Positions 32,019 to 41,779 of a stretch of 64,000 nucleotides of DNA are shown here, piece by piece. Source of the DNA: Euglena gracilis (taxonomy: Eukaryota > Euglenida > Euglenophyceae > Euglenales); the NCBI GenBank assembly GCA_039621445.1, contig CP154956.1:51273204-51337203 (forward strand), written 5' to 3'. The number at the start of each line of letters is the position of its first letter. The first letter of the stretch is position 1. The position numbers and the translations under genes were made by a program. The notes below the pieces were generated by a model, which had not been told where the DNA came from, did not search any database, and was given only the letters and a program-made list of their open reading frames with translations.

Positions 32019-32772
32019 ATGCCTTTTGTGGAAAGTCCCGCACGTGACTCCAACGGGATTTTTTTTGCCGGCCCCCCCAGCCATGGCCCCGCAGTTGCAG
32101 AAGTCCACCCCCACTCCGCAGAACCCTCCCGATAAAACGGACAAAAAACCAACCCCAGACCACCCCACCCGTAGAAGCCCCCCCCAGGCCACCCCACCCC
32201 GTACCGGGGTTGAAGCTAGACAAAATTGGAAGCCGAAAAAATTGGTGCCAAACCTGAAAACAGCCCAGAAAAAAGTTTTGTTTGGCAGGTTTTGTTTGCA
32301 AGATGACTGGAAAAAGGGTGATTTTGAAATTTTTGAGGCAGGATTTTCAAAGCCGGAAAAATTTGGCAGGATTTCTGTACGCCAATATTTTCCCAATAAA
32401 TTTTTTCGGCCTTCAATTTTTTCTCCCCTGCACCAAACCCTCTCTCATCTGGCCCAAAACTGGCTAGCATGTGCCCAAAACTGGCCAGCACTTCTGCCCA
32501 AAAGTGGCAAGCACGTGTGGCCCAAAACTGGCCATCACATCTGGCCAAAAAACTGGCCAGCATGTGGCCCAAAACTGGCCAGCACTTCTGCCCAAAACTG
32601 TGGCCCAAAACTGGCCACCACATCTGGCCCGAAACTGGCCAGTTCTTTGCCATTGAAAAGCAAACAGGAACAGCAATAGGAACCAGAAAACACACACGTT
32701 GTTGGCCGTAATACAAACGGAGCAGTTTAGCAGGGACATGCTCAGGTCCAGATTACCAAAGGTCCAAATTAC
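32019..32772. other. Spacer with ~27-bp minisatellite
   Basis: Positions 32440-32650 hold seven to eight units of GGCCCAAAACTGGCCAGCA with variable ends. An open frame of 253 codons (31918-32679, plus) spans it but is Pro/Lys-rich then repeat-derived, and I do not call it a gene. The sequence between the LINE 3' region and the YR element is otherwise featureless. Confidence 0.5.
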
Positions 32773-32791
32773 CGGTAAGTCAACAAGCCCG
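32773..32791 (-). repeat. Split direct repeat B2
   Basis: CGGTAAGTCAACAAGCCCG on the plus strand, identical to B1 at 33003-33021. It marks the 3' end of the YR element. Confidence 0.85.
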
Positions 32792-32887
32792 CTAGGGGAT
32801 GTGTCATCGTTCATAGTAGGGAGATGGGTCAAGTGAGTGGGGCACGATGAAGCATCAGTGCCCCTGTGGGTAAGAAGCGGAGTGGGA

Positions 32888-32952
32888 GGCTCGAGCGTCT
32901 ACACTTTTTGTGAAACACTGTGGAAAGTATATTGGTTATTTTGGTTAGTGGC
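32888..32952 (-). repeat. Split direct repeat A2 (65 bp)
   Basis: Matches A1 at 55450-55514 with a single mismatch. It contains ACACTTTTTGTGAAACACTG and TATTGGTTATTTTGGTTAGT. It lies between the two B copies, as expected for A1-B1-A2-B2. Confidence 0.88.
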
Positions 32953-32983
32953 AGATCAGGCGATTAGGAATCGCGTGATCTGC
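32951..32983. repeat. 33-bp hairpin between A2 and B1
   Basis: GCAGATCAGGCGATT, AGG loop, AATCGCGTGATCTGC: 15-bp arms with one mismatch. It lies immediately inside the A2/B1 junction. It could be a recombinase-binding inverted repeat near the circle junction; that role is inference. Confidence 0.7.
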
Positions 32984-33002
32984 AAAAGCATGAAGACAAA
33001 TG

Positions 33003-33021
33003 CGGTAAGTCAACAAGCCCG
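33003..33021 (-). repeat. Split direct repeat B1
   Basis: 19 bp identical to B2. It begins just after the end of the RNase H reading frame remnant. Confidence 0.85.
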
Positions 33022-33024
33022 TCG

Positions 33025-33219
33025 TTATAGTGATGCCTGACCAATGTAGATACATGTGTGCATGTGTTGGCTGAGGTGCTGCCAGCGTTGATGGACGTGG
33101 AAGGAGGCATCGGAAAGGTGATCAGTGTCCTGGAGGCGGGAGACAGGATCAGCTGGTTGTATATGGGAGGGGCACCAGATGAGGTGGGCCCGGATGTTAG
33201 TGTAGCGTATAAAATTGAG
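33025..33219 (-). pseudogene. C-terminal end of YR-element RNase H, cut off by hAT insertion
   Basis: The frame downstream of the hAT-like insertion encodes HLIWCPSHIQPADPVSRL, the typical RNase H-end/linker signature of DIRS-type and related RTs (W-x-P-S-x3-P-A-D-x2-S-R), and ends in TAA. It belongs to the RT-RNase H ORF ending at 34509. Two things separate them: the 1250-bp insertion, and a shift of one base in a run of six G (plus strand, 34516-34521) just before it. Confidence 0.75.
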
Positions 33220-33227
33220 GATCCGGC

Positions 33228-34477
33228 CAGGGATGAGCCCCTTAAAAAACGGTCGTTTAAAACACCGATTTAAATCAGTTTAAAACACCCGAGCCCCGGA
33301 GACGTATAAAACAGCCGGCATGCGTCGTCAATGACCCGTGTTGAAAATACACGAGCATGTCGTTCGCTGCTTCAAAAGCGGTAGCGAGACCGCCAGACAC
33401 AACACGGGCCATCAAACACAACGCCCCCAGCCCCCAACTTTGGGTGACCAAAAAAAAGGGAGACTTGCCAGAAGTGTGCTCCCAACCTTCAGATGCAGGC
33501 CTAGGGAATTTGCACACTGGGGGAAAATGGTGTCAATGGGAGGTTGGGGTGGCAAAGTGCTTTTGGATGTCCAATCAAAACTGCAGCAAACATTGGAGCT
33601 GAAAGTGACACTTAATGGTTGGCAGATGGGGGGCCCTTGCAGGCCCAGGGCCTTTACAGGCCACTGGAGCAAAATGGTGTCAGGAGGGGGCCTTTTCAGG
33701 CCCAGGGCCTTTGCAGGCCACTGGGGAAAAATTGTGCAATCGGTTGAAATGGTGTCACAGGGGGGCCTTTGCAGGTCCAGGGATTTTGCACACTGGGGGC
33801 CAATGGTGTCAATGGCGGGTTGGGGTGGCAAACTGTTTTTGCAAAATGTGTCACACTTTTTGGTGTAAGTTGTGCTGTGAAAACTCAGGGTTTGCCGTTG
33901 CAGTTGGACAGAAGTTTGGAATGCAATGCAGAGAACAGAGAAGAGTGCATTGGGACTGAAAGTAGCACTTAATGGTTGGCAAATGGGGGGCCTTTGCAGG
34001 CCCAATGGGGGGGGCCTTTGCAGGCCCAATAGGAACCAGCAGGGCGGAGAAGCCCAGAAAGTCAGCAGCATGTCGAACTTCTGGAGCTGCAGATAAGGGC
34101 TGAGAAGCCCACTTCACCATGGTCTTGTCCTCGAACTTCACTCCCGGCTTGGTCCCGGCTTTGAACTTGAACTTGTTCTTGTACTTGAACCCTTGTTCCT
34201 TGAACTTGATACCAGTACTTGTAACTTGAATGGTTCTGGTAACCGGAACTGCACCAGGGACTTGCACTTCACCAGGAATTGCAGCTTGAACCCCTCCAGG
34301 GGCTTTCACTTCTCGGCCATGTGATATGTCGAAAAAAAATAGACACTCAGAAAGAACAGCCATACGAGTTAGGAATGACGTCGATTTCGCGATCTAAATC
34401 GTTCTAAACTGTTTAAAACTAGTTTAAAACGTTTTAAACGTATTAAACTCTTCCGGGATGTTTAAATTCCATCCCTG
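33228..34477. mobile_element. hAT-like non-autonomous element in RNase H (1250 bp)
   Basis: The ends are CAGGGATG and CATCCCTG. The target duplication is a perfect 8-bp GATCCGGC (33220-33227 and 34478-34485). Both subterminal regions are rich in GTTTAAAAC motifs (33241-33290 and 34400-34460), as expected for hAT transposase binding sites. The interior holds a minisatellite around GGCCTTTGCAGGCCC (33630-34030) and a CTTGAACTTG repeat (34150-34240). No transposase is present. It disrupts the RNase H gene of the host retrotransposon. Confidence 0.88.
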
Positions 34478-34508
34478 GATCCGGCGAATGGCAGTGCATT
34501 GGTAGTGG

Positions 34509-35778
34509 TTAGATAAGGGGGGTGAAGGAGTTCAGCAGTGAGAGTGCGCCTAGGTTGTCGCCAAAAATGGTGGGGGAGGAGTAACCTAGGTGGAAGGCGA
34601 GCTTAATGGCGGCCTCTAAGGCGAGCAATTCGGCCAGTTGTTGGGTGGGTTGGTTGTGCTGTATTCGGATGATGCGGCATCCTGAGGAGGGTGTGTATAG
34701 GCCGATTTGTATTGTGCCGTGGATGATGGCTGCATCAGTGCATACGGGGGGACAGGTGAGGGGGTGGGGAAGAGGATCGAGGGCGTACCAAGGCTGGAGG
34801 CAGAGGAGCAAGAGGTGAGCAATGGCACGGCGCATTTTTGGGTGGGCGTGGTCAATCCGTCGGTTGGTGAATTTGGTGAGATACCAACTCCGGATATAAG
34901 CAGTACAGCCCTTGTGTGGCCTGGCATACCAGAGGAAGAAGCCGGTAACGTGATCAAGCAACTTGGGGTGGAGGGGGGAGTGTGCTATTATGGCAGCGAG
35001 AGCAAATGCACGGTTGGTGGTGGCGGGGGTATTGGTGATGGAGCGTTGTTGGAGGTTGAACATTTTTCCTAGCCAAGCGACTTGTTGGCTGGGGGTGATG
35101 GAGGATTTGGTTGAGATAATGAGTTGGAGGGAGGTTAGGTGGGAGATAATGGTAGTGGTGACAAGTTGGCAAGTGTGGGCTGACGGGGCGAGAATAAGTA
35201 TGTCGTCATAATAGACAAATGTCCAAAAGTGACGGTGGTGCAGGAGGTGTGGCAGGAAGGAGAAGGCGTCCTGGAGGAAGTTGTGGAGTGAGAGTTGGGC
35301 CAGGATGGGGCTCATATTCCATCGAAAAGGCAGGCTATTGAAGAAGTGTCCTTGCGTACGGAAGGCGTGGTGTGCACAGGGAGGTAGTAAGAGGCTCCAA
35401 AAGAAATTGGTGAGGTCGATTGTGGTGGCCCAGAGACAGCCGGGGGGGGAGTTACTAATGACCGCGGCTATGTCAGAGAAGTTCGGGAGGTGGAAGGCAG
35501 GTGGGGAGAAGAAGGTGTTCGCCCAACGTAGGTCAGCTATGAAGCTTGCTTTACTTTGGGACTTCGGGTGGGCGAAGCAGGTCAGGTTGGAGCGGGCGAT
35601 GGTGGGAGTGGGGGGGTTCATTATGGGGTAAAGGAAACGGTTGTGGGCCAGGGTGCGGAGAAGGAGGGCTGTTAGGCGGGAGGGTCGGCCTTGGAGATGG
35701 TCAGGCGGGTGTGCAGTGTATAGATTTTGGAGGTCTTGCGGGGGGATGATGGAGTTCCAAATGTGCAGGTGGATGGGG
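34509..35778 (-). pseudogene. Reverse transcriptase-RNase H of the YR element (3' part)
   Basis: This is the polymerase of the tyrosine-recombinase retrotransposon, copying its RNA into DNA. In the present ORF (residues 167-588) the RT motifs are ADLRW (248-251), ATTIDLTNFF (D287), PFRWNMSP and YYDD (355-358). RNase H shows CTDAA (D514), ELLALEA (E549) and FGDN (D573). Comparison with DIRS/Ngaro RTs is by motif only. The frame upstream (minus strand) is cut by the Gypsy element after residue 166. The matching upstream frame resumes at 48830 and is open there, in the +1 frame relative to the recombinase ORF. The 3' end is cut by the hAT-like insertion. The RT core looks intact; the gene as a whole is not. 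Confidence 0.85.
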
Positions 35779-36254
35779 TGTTTCACACCCGTGCTGCCAT
35801 GTCCCACGACAGCGCTGGGGTGAAGCGGAAACCCCCGCCCTGGGCCAGTTTCCGGCGTAGGATCGTTTTTTGGCTCCTCGAGCCGACTTGTGTCGGAATT
35901 TTTTTCCCATTCTGCACCCCCCTGTGGCCGAAACTGGGCCATCATTTCCAAGGAGAAACTTCCCAGTGGACCCTCCCCGACCCCTGAGGGGGGTGCCACT
36001 GGGATCTCCAAGGGGGGTGACTTTGGGGTTTCAACCCCTCCCTGCTCAGTTGAACCAGTGAGAGCCAACACCCCCCCCTGGGTGTCATTTCTCACAGTTT
36101 CTGGGCCAAAAAGGGGGTTTTGGGGTGAAATTTGGCCAGTGGTTGCCTGAGTTGAAGAGTCCCACCCCCCTGCCCCTTTTCCCACAGATGAGGTGGGGGG
36201 AAGACAAACCTCACCTTCTTCAAATGATTGATTGTTCTCAATTGGACTTTCCAT
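34509..36254 (-). other. Chimeric ORF: Gypsy LTR leader fused in frame to YR-element RT
   Basis: From an ATG at 36254 inside the 3' LTR of the Gypsy element, the frame runs through the LTR edge (35779) into the interrupted RT without a stop. About 158 LTR-encoded residues (start QMESPIENN, end GHGSTGVKH) precede RT sequence. The LTR portion is the same leader that starts the Gypsy ORF1 in the other LTR. Whether it is expressed is unknown; it is a direct result of an LTR that itself contains coding sequence. Confidence 0.7.
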
Positions 36255-36864
36255 TTGCAAATGCAATTCCAACACTTGAATTCACAATGATAATTGTTTG
36301 TAATTGCAACAATTGACAATGCCAAGGGGTAAAAAGAGGAAAACCCGAAAAAAAATATGATTTTGATGCCCTTGATGGGCAGTTAAATTTAGGATTGAGT
36401 GCGCTGATTCCTAAGCGCTCTCAAATCCCAAATTCTTGCCCATTGCATCAAAATCAACCAACCCATCAAGGTTTCCCCCCTTGATTTTGATAAATTATGC
36501 TGAATTCCATCATTATTGAGCTTTGCAAACCCCTGCAAAAACTCCAGGAACTCAGGCGCCAATCTCTTAAAATTCTGTTCCAAGCGCTTGCAAGCGCTCT
36601 CACCAAATCCAACATTTTCCCTTAAAACGAAAGGAAAAATGCATCAAAAGCTTAAAATGTGCTAAATAAACCCAAAATCACCATTTGGGAATACCTAGCA
36701 TCACTCAATCTCTCTCCTTGCACAACCAAACCATGGGCGCCCTAGGAGAGGGAATTTTAAGGGAAATCTTTAGAAAGCCTTAAAATTAGAGCTAAACCGC
36801 CCTTGAAAAGGCCTTCTAAAAGGAAAATCTCCGCCGCCCGGCGGTCGACCTCAAACGGTCGTCA
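35779..36864 (-). repeat. 3' LTR of the Gypsy element (1086 bp)
   Basis: Plus-strand ends are TGTTTCACACC and AACGGTCGTCA. Compared with the other LTR it has a poly-C run one base shorter (8 versus 9, near 36067), which keeps the leader ORF continuous. It also has a ~9-bp deletion near 36467 and a few substitutions. Confidence 0.92.
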
Positions 36865-36875
36865 CTCCCCTCCTT
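36865..36875 (-). promoter_or_regulatory. Polypurine tract
   Basis: On the minus strand AAGGAGGGGAG ends exactly at the TG of the 3' LTR, the position of the plus-strand primer in LTR elements. Confidence 0.75.
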
Positions 36876-37049
36876 GCGACGAAAGTCGGGGGTTTCACCC
36901 CCCCTCCTTCTCGCTTTCCTTGGGATGGGAATGAAAAAAAGATTGAAATAGTGCAACGTAATTGCGATAACATCATACGAGATCGTGCATAAGTGGCGGA
37001 ACGGTGTGGAGGAATCTATTAGGCCATGGATTCTATTCCAACCACACCG

Positions 37050-37720
37050 AGCCCGCCCCCCCCCCCACGGTTCTCACCACCGTGAAAGGAAATGGGGGTC
37101 CAACACCACTCAAAAAAATCCTTTTTTGAATAGATAAAAATCAGCCCCCCCCCCCACGGTATTCCCAACCGTGAAGGGAATGGAGGGTCCATTATCACCA
37201 AAAATCCTTTCGGTGATTGATGAAAATCAGCCCCCCCCCCCCCGAGGGGAAGGCCTTGGGGAGAAGATTGCCCCCCCCCCCCCCGACGAGAGGTGGGCTT
37301 AACTTGCCCCCCCCCCCGCCCCCCGAGGGGAAAGAACTGGGGAAAAGATTGCCCCCCCCCCCCGGCGAGAGGTGGGCTTGACTTGCCCCCCCCCGAGGGG
37401 AAAGCCTTGGGCAACCCCCCCCCCCCCCCCCGGGCAAAGGGAGGGCTTGCCTTGCCCCCCCCCCCCGGCGGGGAGGTTGAAGAAGACAATTCACTTTTTT
37501 TTGGAAGAAATAACATCCCCCCCCCCGATCAAGCCGACCGGGGTTTCGGGCTCCACTTGCCCAAAGGTGGGGGGGGGGGGTATGACAAAATAGCCAATCA
37601 AACCGATTGGAGAAAGGGACTCCCCCCCACGAGTATCATCAACCCGTGGGAAGGGGAAAGAGGGTGGGACCCATTCAAAGCCCACCGCCTTGAAACCTGG
37701 GTCGCCCCCCCCCCCCCGCA
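37050..37720. repeat. C-run (minus-strand G-run) minisatellite
   Basis: About ten runs of 8-15 C are separated by ~35-75 bp. Linkers such as GAGGGGAAAGCCTTGGG and GGCGAGAGGTGGGCTTGACT repeat. On the coding (minus) strand these are G runs able to form quadruplexes, in the 3' untranslated region before the LTR. Open frames here are artefacts. Confidence 0.75.
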
Positions 37721-37803
37721 AAAAAATCACAGATTCCTCTGTCGATGCAAACAATAAGTGTGTGGTGACGAGGTCAGGCAAGCGAGTGGCATGGGTAAAA
37801 CGG

Positions 37804-38310
37804 CTAAATTGTCATCTCCACGCGTTCACTCCACGTGCTCCTCGTACACGGATACCAGAAATCAACTCTTTGAAATAGTTTGAACTCCGTCTTCAGTTCA
37901 TCCAATTCAGAGTCCCAGACTTCAAATTGATAATCCGTCCTGAGTAGGTGAACGAAACGGATAATGATTGTTGCCAGAGCCAAACGCCTCGTCGGAGTTC
38001 GGGGTGTTGGGCTTCGGCGTCTTCCTTGGGTGCCGGTTTGCCTCCCCTTAGTGTGGTGGCAAACCATGCACACCGTTATGGGGGGGTTCCTTCCCCCAAT
38101 TGAAAATTTACCAATGTGGCTTAGCCCAGCCAAACCGACAGGGCAATCCCAAAGCCACATTGTCATTACCCCCCCCTCCAATACTTGGAGGAGGCTGTCA
38201 AAAGAACAAACCCTCGGTGGTGCTTCTGGTGGTTTGTCTTCTTTAAGAATTTTTGGTGAAACTTCCAAACCGGAATCCACCCACAACAACATAAACAAAA
38301 CGGGTGGCAA
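37804..38310 (-). CDS. Hypothetical ORF downstream of Gypsy pol (168 aa)
   Basis: The ORF lies between pol and the C-run array on the coding strand of the Gypsy element. The last 60 residues (RLALATIIIRFVHLLRTDYQ onwards) look protein-like, with an acidic amphipathic segment (WDSELDELKTEF). No family is recognised. It may be an accessory ORF or the remains of an antisense or host sequence. Low confidence. Confidence 0.25.
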   Translation of the reverse strand: MPPVLFMLLWVDSGLEVSPKILKEDKPPEAPPRVCSFDSLLQVLEGGVMTMWLWDCPVGLAGLSHIGKFSIGGRNPPITVCMVCHHTKGRQTGTQGRRRSPTPRTPTRRLALATIIIRFVHLLRTDYQFEVWDSELDELKTEFKLFQRVDFWYPCTRSTWSERVEMTI

Positions 38311-38752
38311 TCATGCACTCATTCAACGTTTTGCTTTTGTTGTTGTTGGCAATATCCCTTCCCGTTCCGGGGTGGGATCCTTTGATTGGAAAACACCCAC
38401 CCGTATAAAAAATAAGATTCCCGGCTGGTTTCCCCCTAGCCACGAGAATCCTTCATTCCCCTTTGAAATCCTTTCACGGGAGTTCAATGGAAAATGGCAA
38501 AAAAATCAACAGGGGCAATGAAATGTCCTCGATTGCCCACACCAGCCTCACCCAAACTAGGGTGTGGTGGTGAATGAAAACTTCAGGGCAGAAATTAAAA
38601 AATGAAACCAACGACGAGGAAACTCCTGTCATTTTTCCCAGGGCCTCAGCCCTGTGATGGGGTCCACCTGCATCTGTGAAGGGGCATAGAGTGGGACCCC
38701 CCCCCCAGGCAACCACTCCAGGCCCTTTTTCACCTCTCCTTTCCCCCTTTTT
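38311..38752. other. No gene seen
   Basis: 3' untranslated-like sequence of the Gypsy element between pol and the small downstream ORF. Nothing recognised. Confidence 0.4.
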
Positions 38753-41700
38753 TCAGGTTGCCATTGCCTTTAAATCCTTAGAGACATCTAACGGCAACCC
38801 TTTTCCCAGGCAATACGCTATTACGTCGCTATTGTACTCCTGGAAAAAATGTTCCACCGGTTCCCAATTCGCCTCCTCAAACCCTTGCCACTTCGTTAAG
38901 AAAAACATTTTTCCCTTAACGAACTTGTGGTTTAGGATTTTATCCACTAACCAGGTATCTGGGGCACCTTCCGCCTCAGGTACCGTCCGCCGGTGGAAAA
39001 ACAGGGGGATAGGCTTATCAGATGTGGGGTCCTCCACATACACCTTTAAAGCCTTCCGATGGGCCTTCATAATATAGCCCGGTTTAACCTCAATTAGGTA
39101 GGAGTGAATTCCCTCCCTTGCGGTAACCTTGCAAGGGCCCAACCAACGGGAATCCAATTTTGTGCCACTATCGGGGGGTCTCAGGTACCACACCAGATTC
39201 CCCACCTCCAATGGCTCCCAACCGTCTAAACCACGGTTGGCCCGAGCACATTGTTTGGCATGCAAATTATTCATTTTGCCAGCCACTACCAAATCAATTT
39301 CTCTTTGCCGAGAGAAAAATGATCTGGCATCTTCACAATCCCTTAACGGTTCATAAGGTAAACCACCCAATGAACGGTGTCGACCGAACAAGATTTGAAA
39401 TGGGCTTAGGCCACTCTCCCCCGGCGTATCATGAATACGGTCTAGTGCTTGGGGGAGGGCTTCAACCCAATTCAACTTGTCCTCAACCTCTATTTTCTTA
39501 AGCCGTTCCATTATTTGTTGGCCAGCCCTCTCCTTCCTACCATTCGCCTGGTGGTGGTAGGCCTGGGAGTAGGCTTGCCTAATTCCCATCAAGGCACACA
39601 TTGTCTGCCACCAACCGGCGACAAAATGTGAACCCAGATCGGAAGTAATAATGGAAGGGACACCAAAAGGTCGCCAAGCATGCAACAGCATTTGCTTGGC
39701 TGCCTTGGCTCCCGTAAATCCTTTTGCTAGGTGGGGGATCGCCACTATCCAACCGGAGTGACGATCCACACACACAAGCATGGAGTCGTAGGAATTGCCT
39801 TCCCACTCCACGAGGGGCATGCTAAACATGTCAAGGGCCACCGAATACATTACGGCTGGGGGTATGGGTGTAGATTCCACTAAACCCTTGAGACTCGCCG
39901 GCCTTCGGCACGCTTGGCAAGTCCCACAAAGGCCCATGACTCCTTTAGCAAATTCTCGAGCGAGTGAGGAATCAGCCCAATCATACCTAAGGGACATGCA
40001 TTCCCACAGCCTTGGGAATCCCACATGCCCTTGGTATGAGTGGTGATCCCGAATGAGTTTTTCTTGGAGAGATTTGGGCACACAAAGCCTCTCCTCGAAA
40101 AACATTTTGTCACCAAAAACCTTGACATTTTCAGGCCACGGCACCTTTGAATCCTGGGTAGCCTGAAAGATTGGTGACCAACGGGGACATTTTAAATATT
40201 CCTCCTTCCACGATAAATCCCACACAGAACCAGGGGGGATGGGTGAGGAATCGGTTGTAGAAGTGGCTTCCCCCCCCTCACCACTCAAACCACCTGAAGA
40301 CAACACAGGTGATTCTCGGTCTGCCCCAGGTACCTCAGTGGTAGCCGCAGCAGCAGGTTCAGGGGTTGGCGTCGTTGGTGAAGCTGGTATAGAAGTGGGT
40401 GTCAATGGAAAATGCTCCCCCCTTGGCTCTTGGACCTCCTCCACAAGACTTGTCTCATTCCCAAACTCGTCAACCCGAGTTGAGAATGAAACATGTTTTC
40501 CTTTTTCTCCCTTGGGGGTGGAGGTTGAACCCAAACCCTGGGGTTTTGTTCCTCCAAGTGGTTCTGACTTCCTATCCCCCGGTCGTGTGCACCGTCCACC
40601 CGCGTCCCCGGACCCCGTGGTAGCACCACCCCGTGTGGTGACTCCACGAATGTATGTGTTGGCTGTGGTTGGTTGGTCCACCAACCGTAGCCACATACAT
40701 TCTGTTTCTTCCAATTTTTCTGTTTGAATGATTTCCCTCATTTCCTCGGTGTCAAGGGCTGACCCATGCCTTGAAATGTCCTTCAAGGCTTGGGAGGCCG
40801 GGTAAGCCCATCTTGACAACAAATCGGCTATGGTATTCTCCCGCCCCGGGATATACCCAACCGACAGATCAAATTTTGATAATATTTGATGCCACCTAGC
40901 CCTTCTCCCAATGGGACCACTTGGTGTGTCTAGAACCTCTCTAGCCCAAGATTCTAGAGCCTTGTGGTCCGTGAGAACCAGGACGGGCTGCAGCCCAATC
41001 CATGATTCCCACTTTTGTAAGGCTAGGATTATGGCATAAGTCTCCTGTTCCCTAGGTACCCAGTTTCTTTGGCTGCCCGTTAGCTTCCTACTCATGAAGG
41101 CGACAGGCACGGTACGCTTGGCCCGTACGTCTTCAGGAGTAGGAGCCCTATCCTCCCCAACCAATTGTTCAAGGGTGGCACCAACCGCATACTGGCTGGC
41201 ATCCACTCTTAAAACAAATGGTTTGTCTGGCTTAACGTGTTGTAAAATTAATTCACTGCACAACAGTGATTTAATTTTTTCAAATGCCTCAATGTCGGAT
41301 GGTTCCCAAGAAATCCTTTTCTTGGAACCCTTTTTGCCGTCCACTCGTGAAACTTTGAGCTTATCTTGAAGGCAAGCGACAATGTGGGCATAATCCTTCA
41401 CATAGGAGCTGTAATAATTTGTGAACCCCAAAAAGGCACGTAGACCCGTGATTGTTTGGGGTAGCTCCCATTTTTCAATGGCCATTAGCTTTCCAGGGGA
41501 TGGTTTTCTCACCCCACCACCCAGAACATGGCCACAAAACTCAACCTCTTTTACGAAAAGACGGCATTTTCTTTTGTCGGCTACAAATCTATCTTTTCGT
41601 AAAACTTCAAGGACTCTTCGCAAATCCTTGTCATGTGCTGCGAGTAAATCCTCACCAGGACCCACTCGAGTTCCAACCGAAATGTCCTCGATGTAAGGAT

Positions 41701-41779
41701 CAGCCACGTCCCCCACTGGGAAGAGGCGATCCTCCATCATTTGCTGAAACTGCTGGCTTGCGTTTGTTAGACCCATCAC
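38753..41779 (-). CDS. Gypsy pol, distal part: RT thumb, RNase H, integrase, chromodomain
   Basis: 1008 residues. Residues 1-185 complete the RT; its catalytic box reads YIED (29-32) instead of YxDD. RNase H spans ~185-325 with D193 (RVDAS), E247 and D271 (LTDHK), ending in the GYIPGRENTIADLLSR signature. A Ser/Thr/Pro-rich linker (380-520) follows. Integrase has an H2C2 zinc finger (H580, H585, C618, C621) and the DDE triad D650, D714, E750 with 35 residues between the last two. Residues ~941-990 form a chromodomain (WLVDKILNHK, FLTKWQGF, NWEP), which in chromoviruses guides insertion into chromatin. The preceding pol frame joins one base out of register within a seven-C run at 41810-41816 (plus-strand G). 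That is either an indel or sequencing error, or less likely a programmed shift. The ORF ends in TGA. Confidence 0.92.
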   Translation of the reverse strand: MMGLTNASQQFQQMMEDRLFPVGDVADPYIEDISVGTRVGPGEDLLAAHDKDLRRVLEVLRKDRFVADKRKCRLFVKEVEFCGHVLGGGVRKPSPGKLMAIEKWELPQTITGLRAFLGFTNYYSSYVKDYAHIVACLQDKLKVSRVDGKKGSKKRISWEPSDIEAFEKIKSLLCSELILQHVKPDKPFVLRVDASQYAVGATLEQLVGEDRAPTPEDVRAKRTVPVAFMSRKLTGSQRNWVPREQETYAIILALQKWESWIGLQPVLVLTDHKALESWAREVLDTPSGPIGRRARWHQILSKFDLSVGYIPGRENTIADLLSRWAYPASQALKDISRHGSALDTEEMREIIQTEKLEETECMWLRLVDQPTTANTYIRGVTTRGGATTGSGDAGGRCTRPGDRKSEPLGGTKPQGLGSTSTPKGEKGKHVSFSTRVDEFGNETSLVEEVQEPRGEHFPLTPTSIPASPTTPTPEPAAAATTEVPGADRESPVLSSGGLSGEGGEATSTTDSSPIPPGSVWDLSWKEEYLKCPRWSPIFQATQDSKVPWPENVKVFGDKMFFEERLCVPKSLQEKLIRDHHSYQGHVGFPRLWECMSLRYDWADSSLAREFAKGVMGLCGTCQACRRPASLKGLVESTPIPPAVMYSVALDMFSMPLVEWEGNSYDSMLVCVDRHSGWIVAIPHLAKGFTGAKAAKQMLLHAWRPFGVPSIITSDLGSHFVAGWWQTMCALMGIRQAYSQAYHHQANGRKERAGQQIMERLKKIEVEDKLNWVEALPQALDRIHDTPGESGLSPFQILFGRHRSLGGLPYEPLRDCEDARSFFSRQREIDLVVAGKMNNLHAKQCARANRGLDGWEPLEVGNLVWYLRPPDSGTKLDSRWLGPCKVTAREGIHSYLIEVKPGYIMKAHRKALKVYVEDPTSDKPIPLFFHRRTVPEAEGAPDTWLVDKILNHKFVKGKMFFLTKWQGFEEANWEPVEHFFQEYNSDVIAYCLGKGLPLDVSKDLKAMAT

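Noticed and set aside
31918-32679. 253-codon ORF between LINE and YR element
   Set aside because: The last third is a minisatellite translation and the first part overlaps LINE 3' sequence present in several copies; no domain.
37050-37480. CRISPR-like regular spacing of C runs
   Set aside because: Repeats are homopolymers with variable linkers in a eukaryotic retroelement; no palindromic direct repeats or cas genes.
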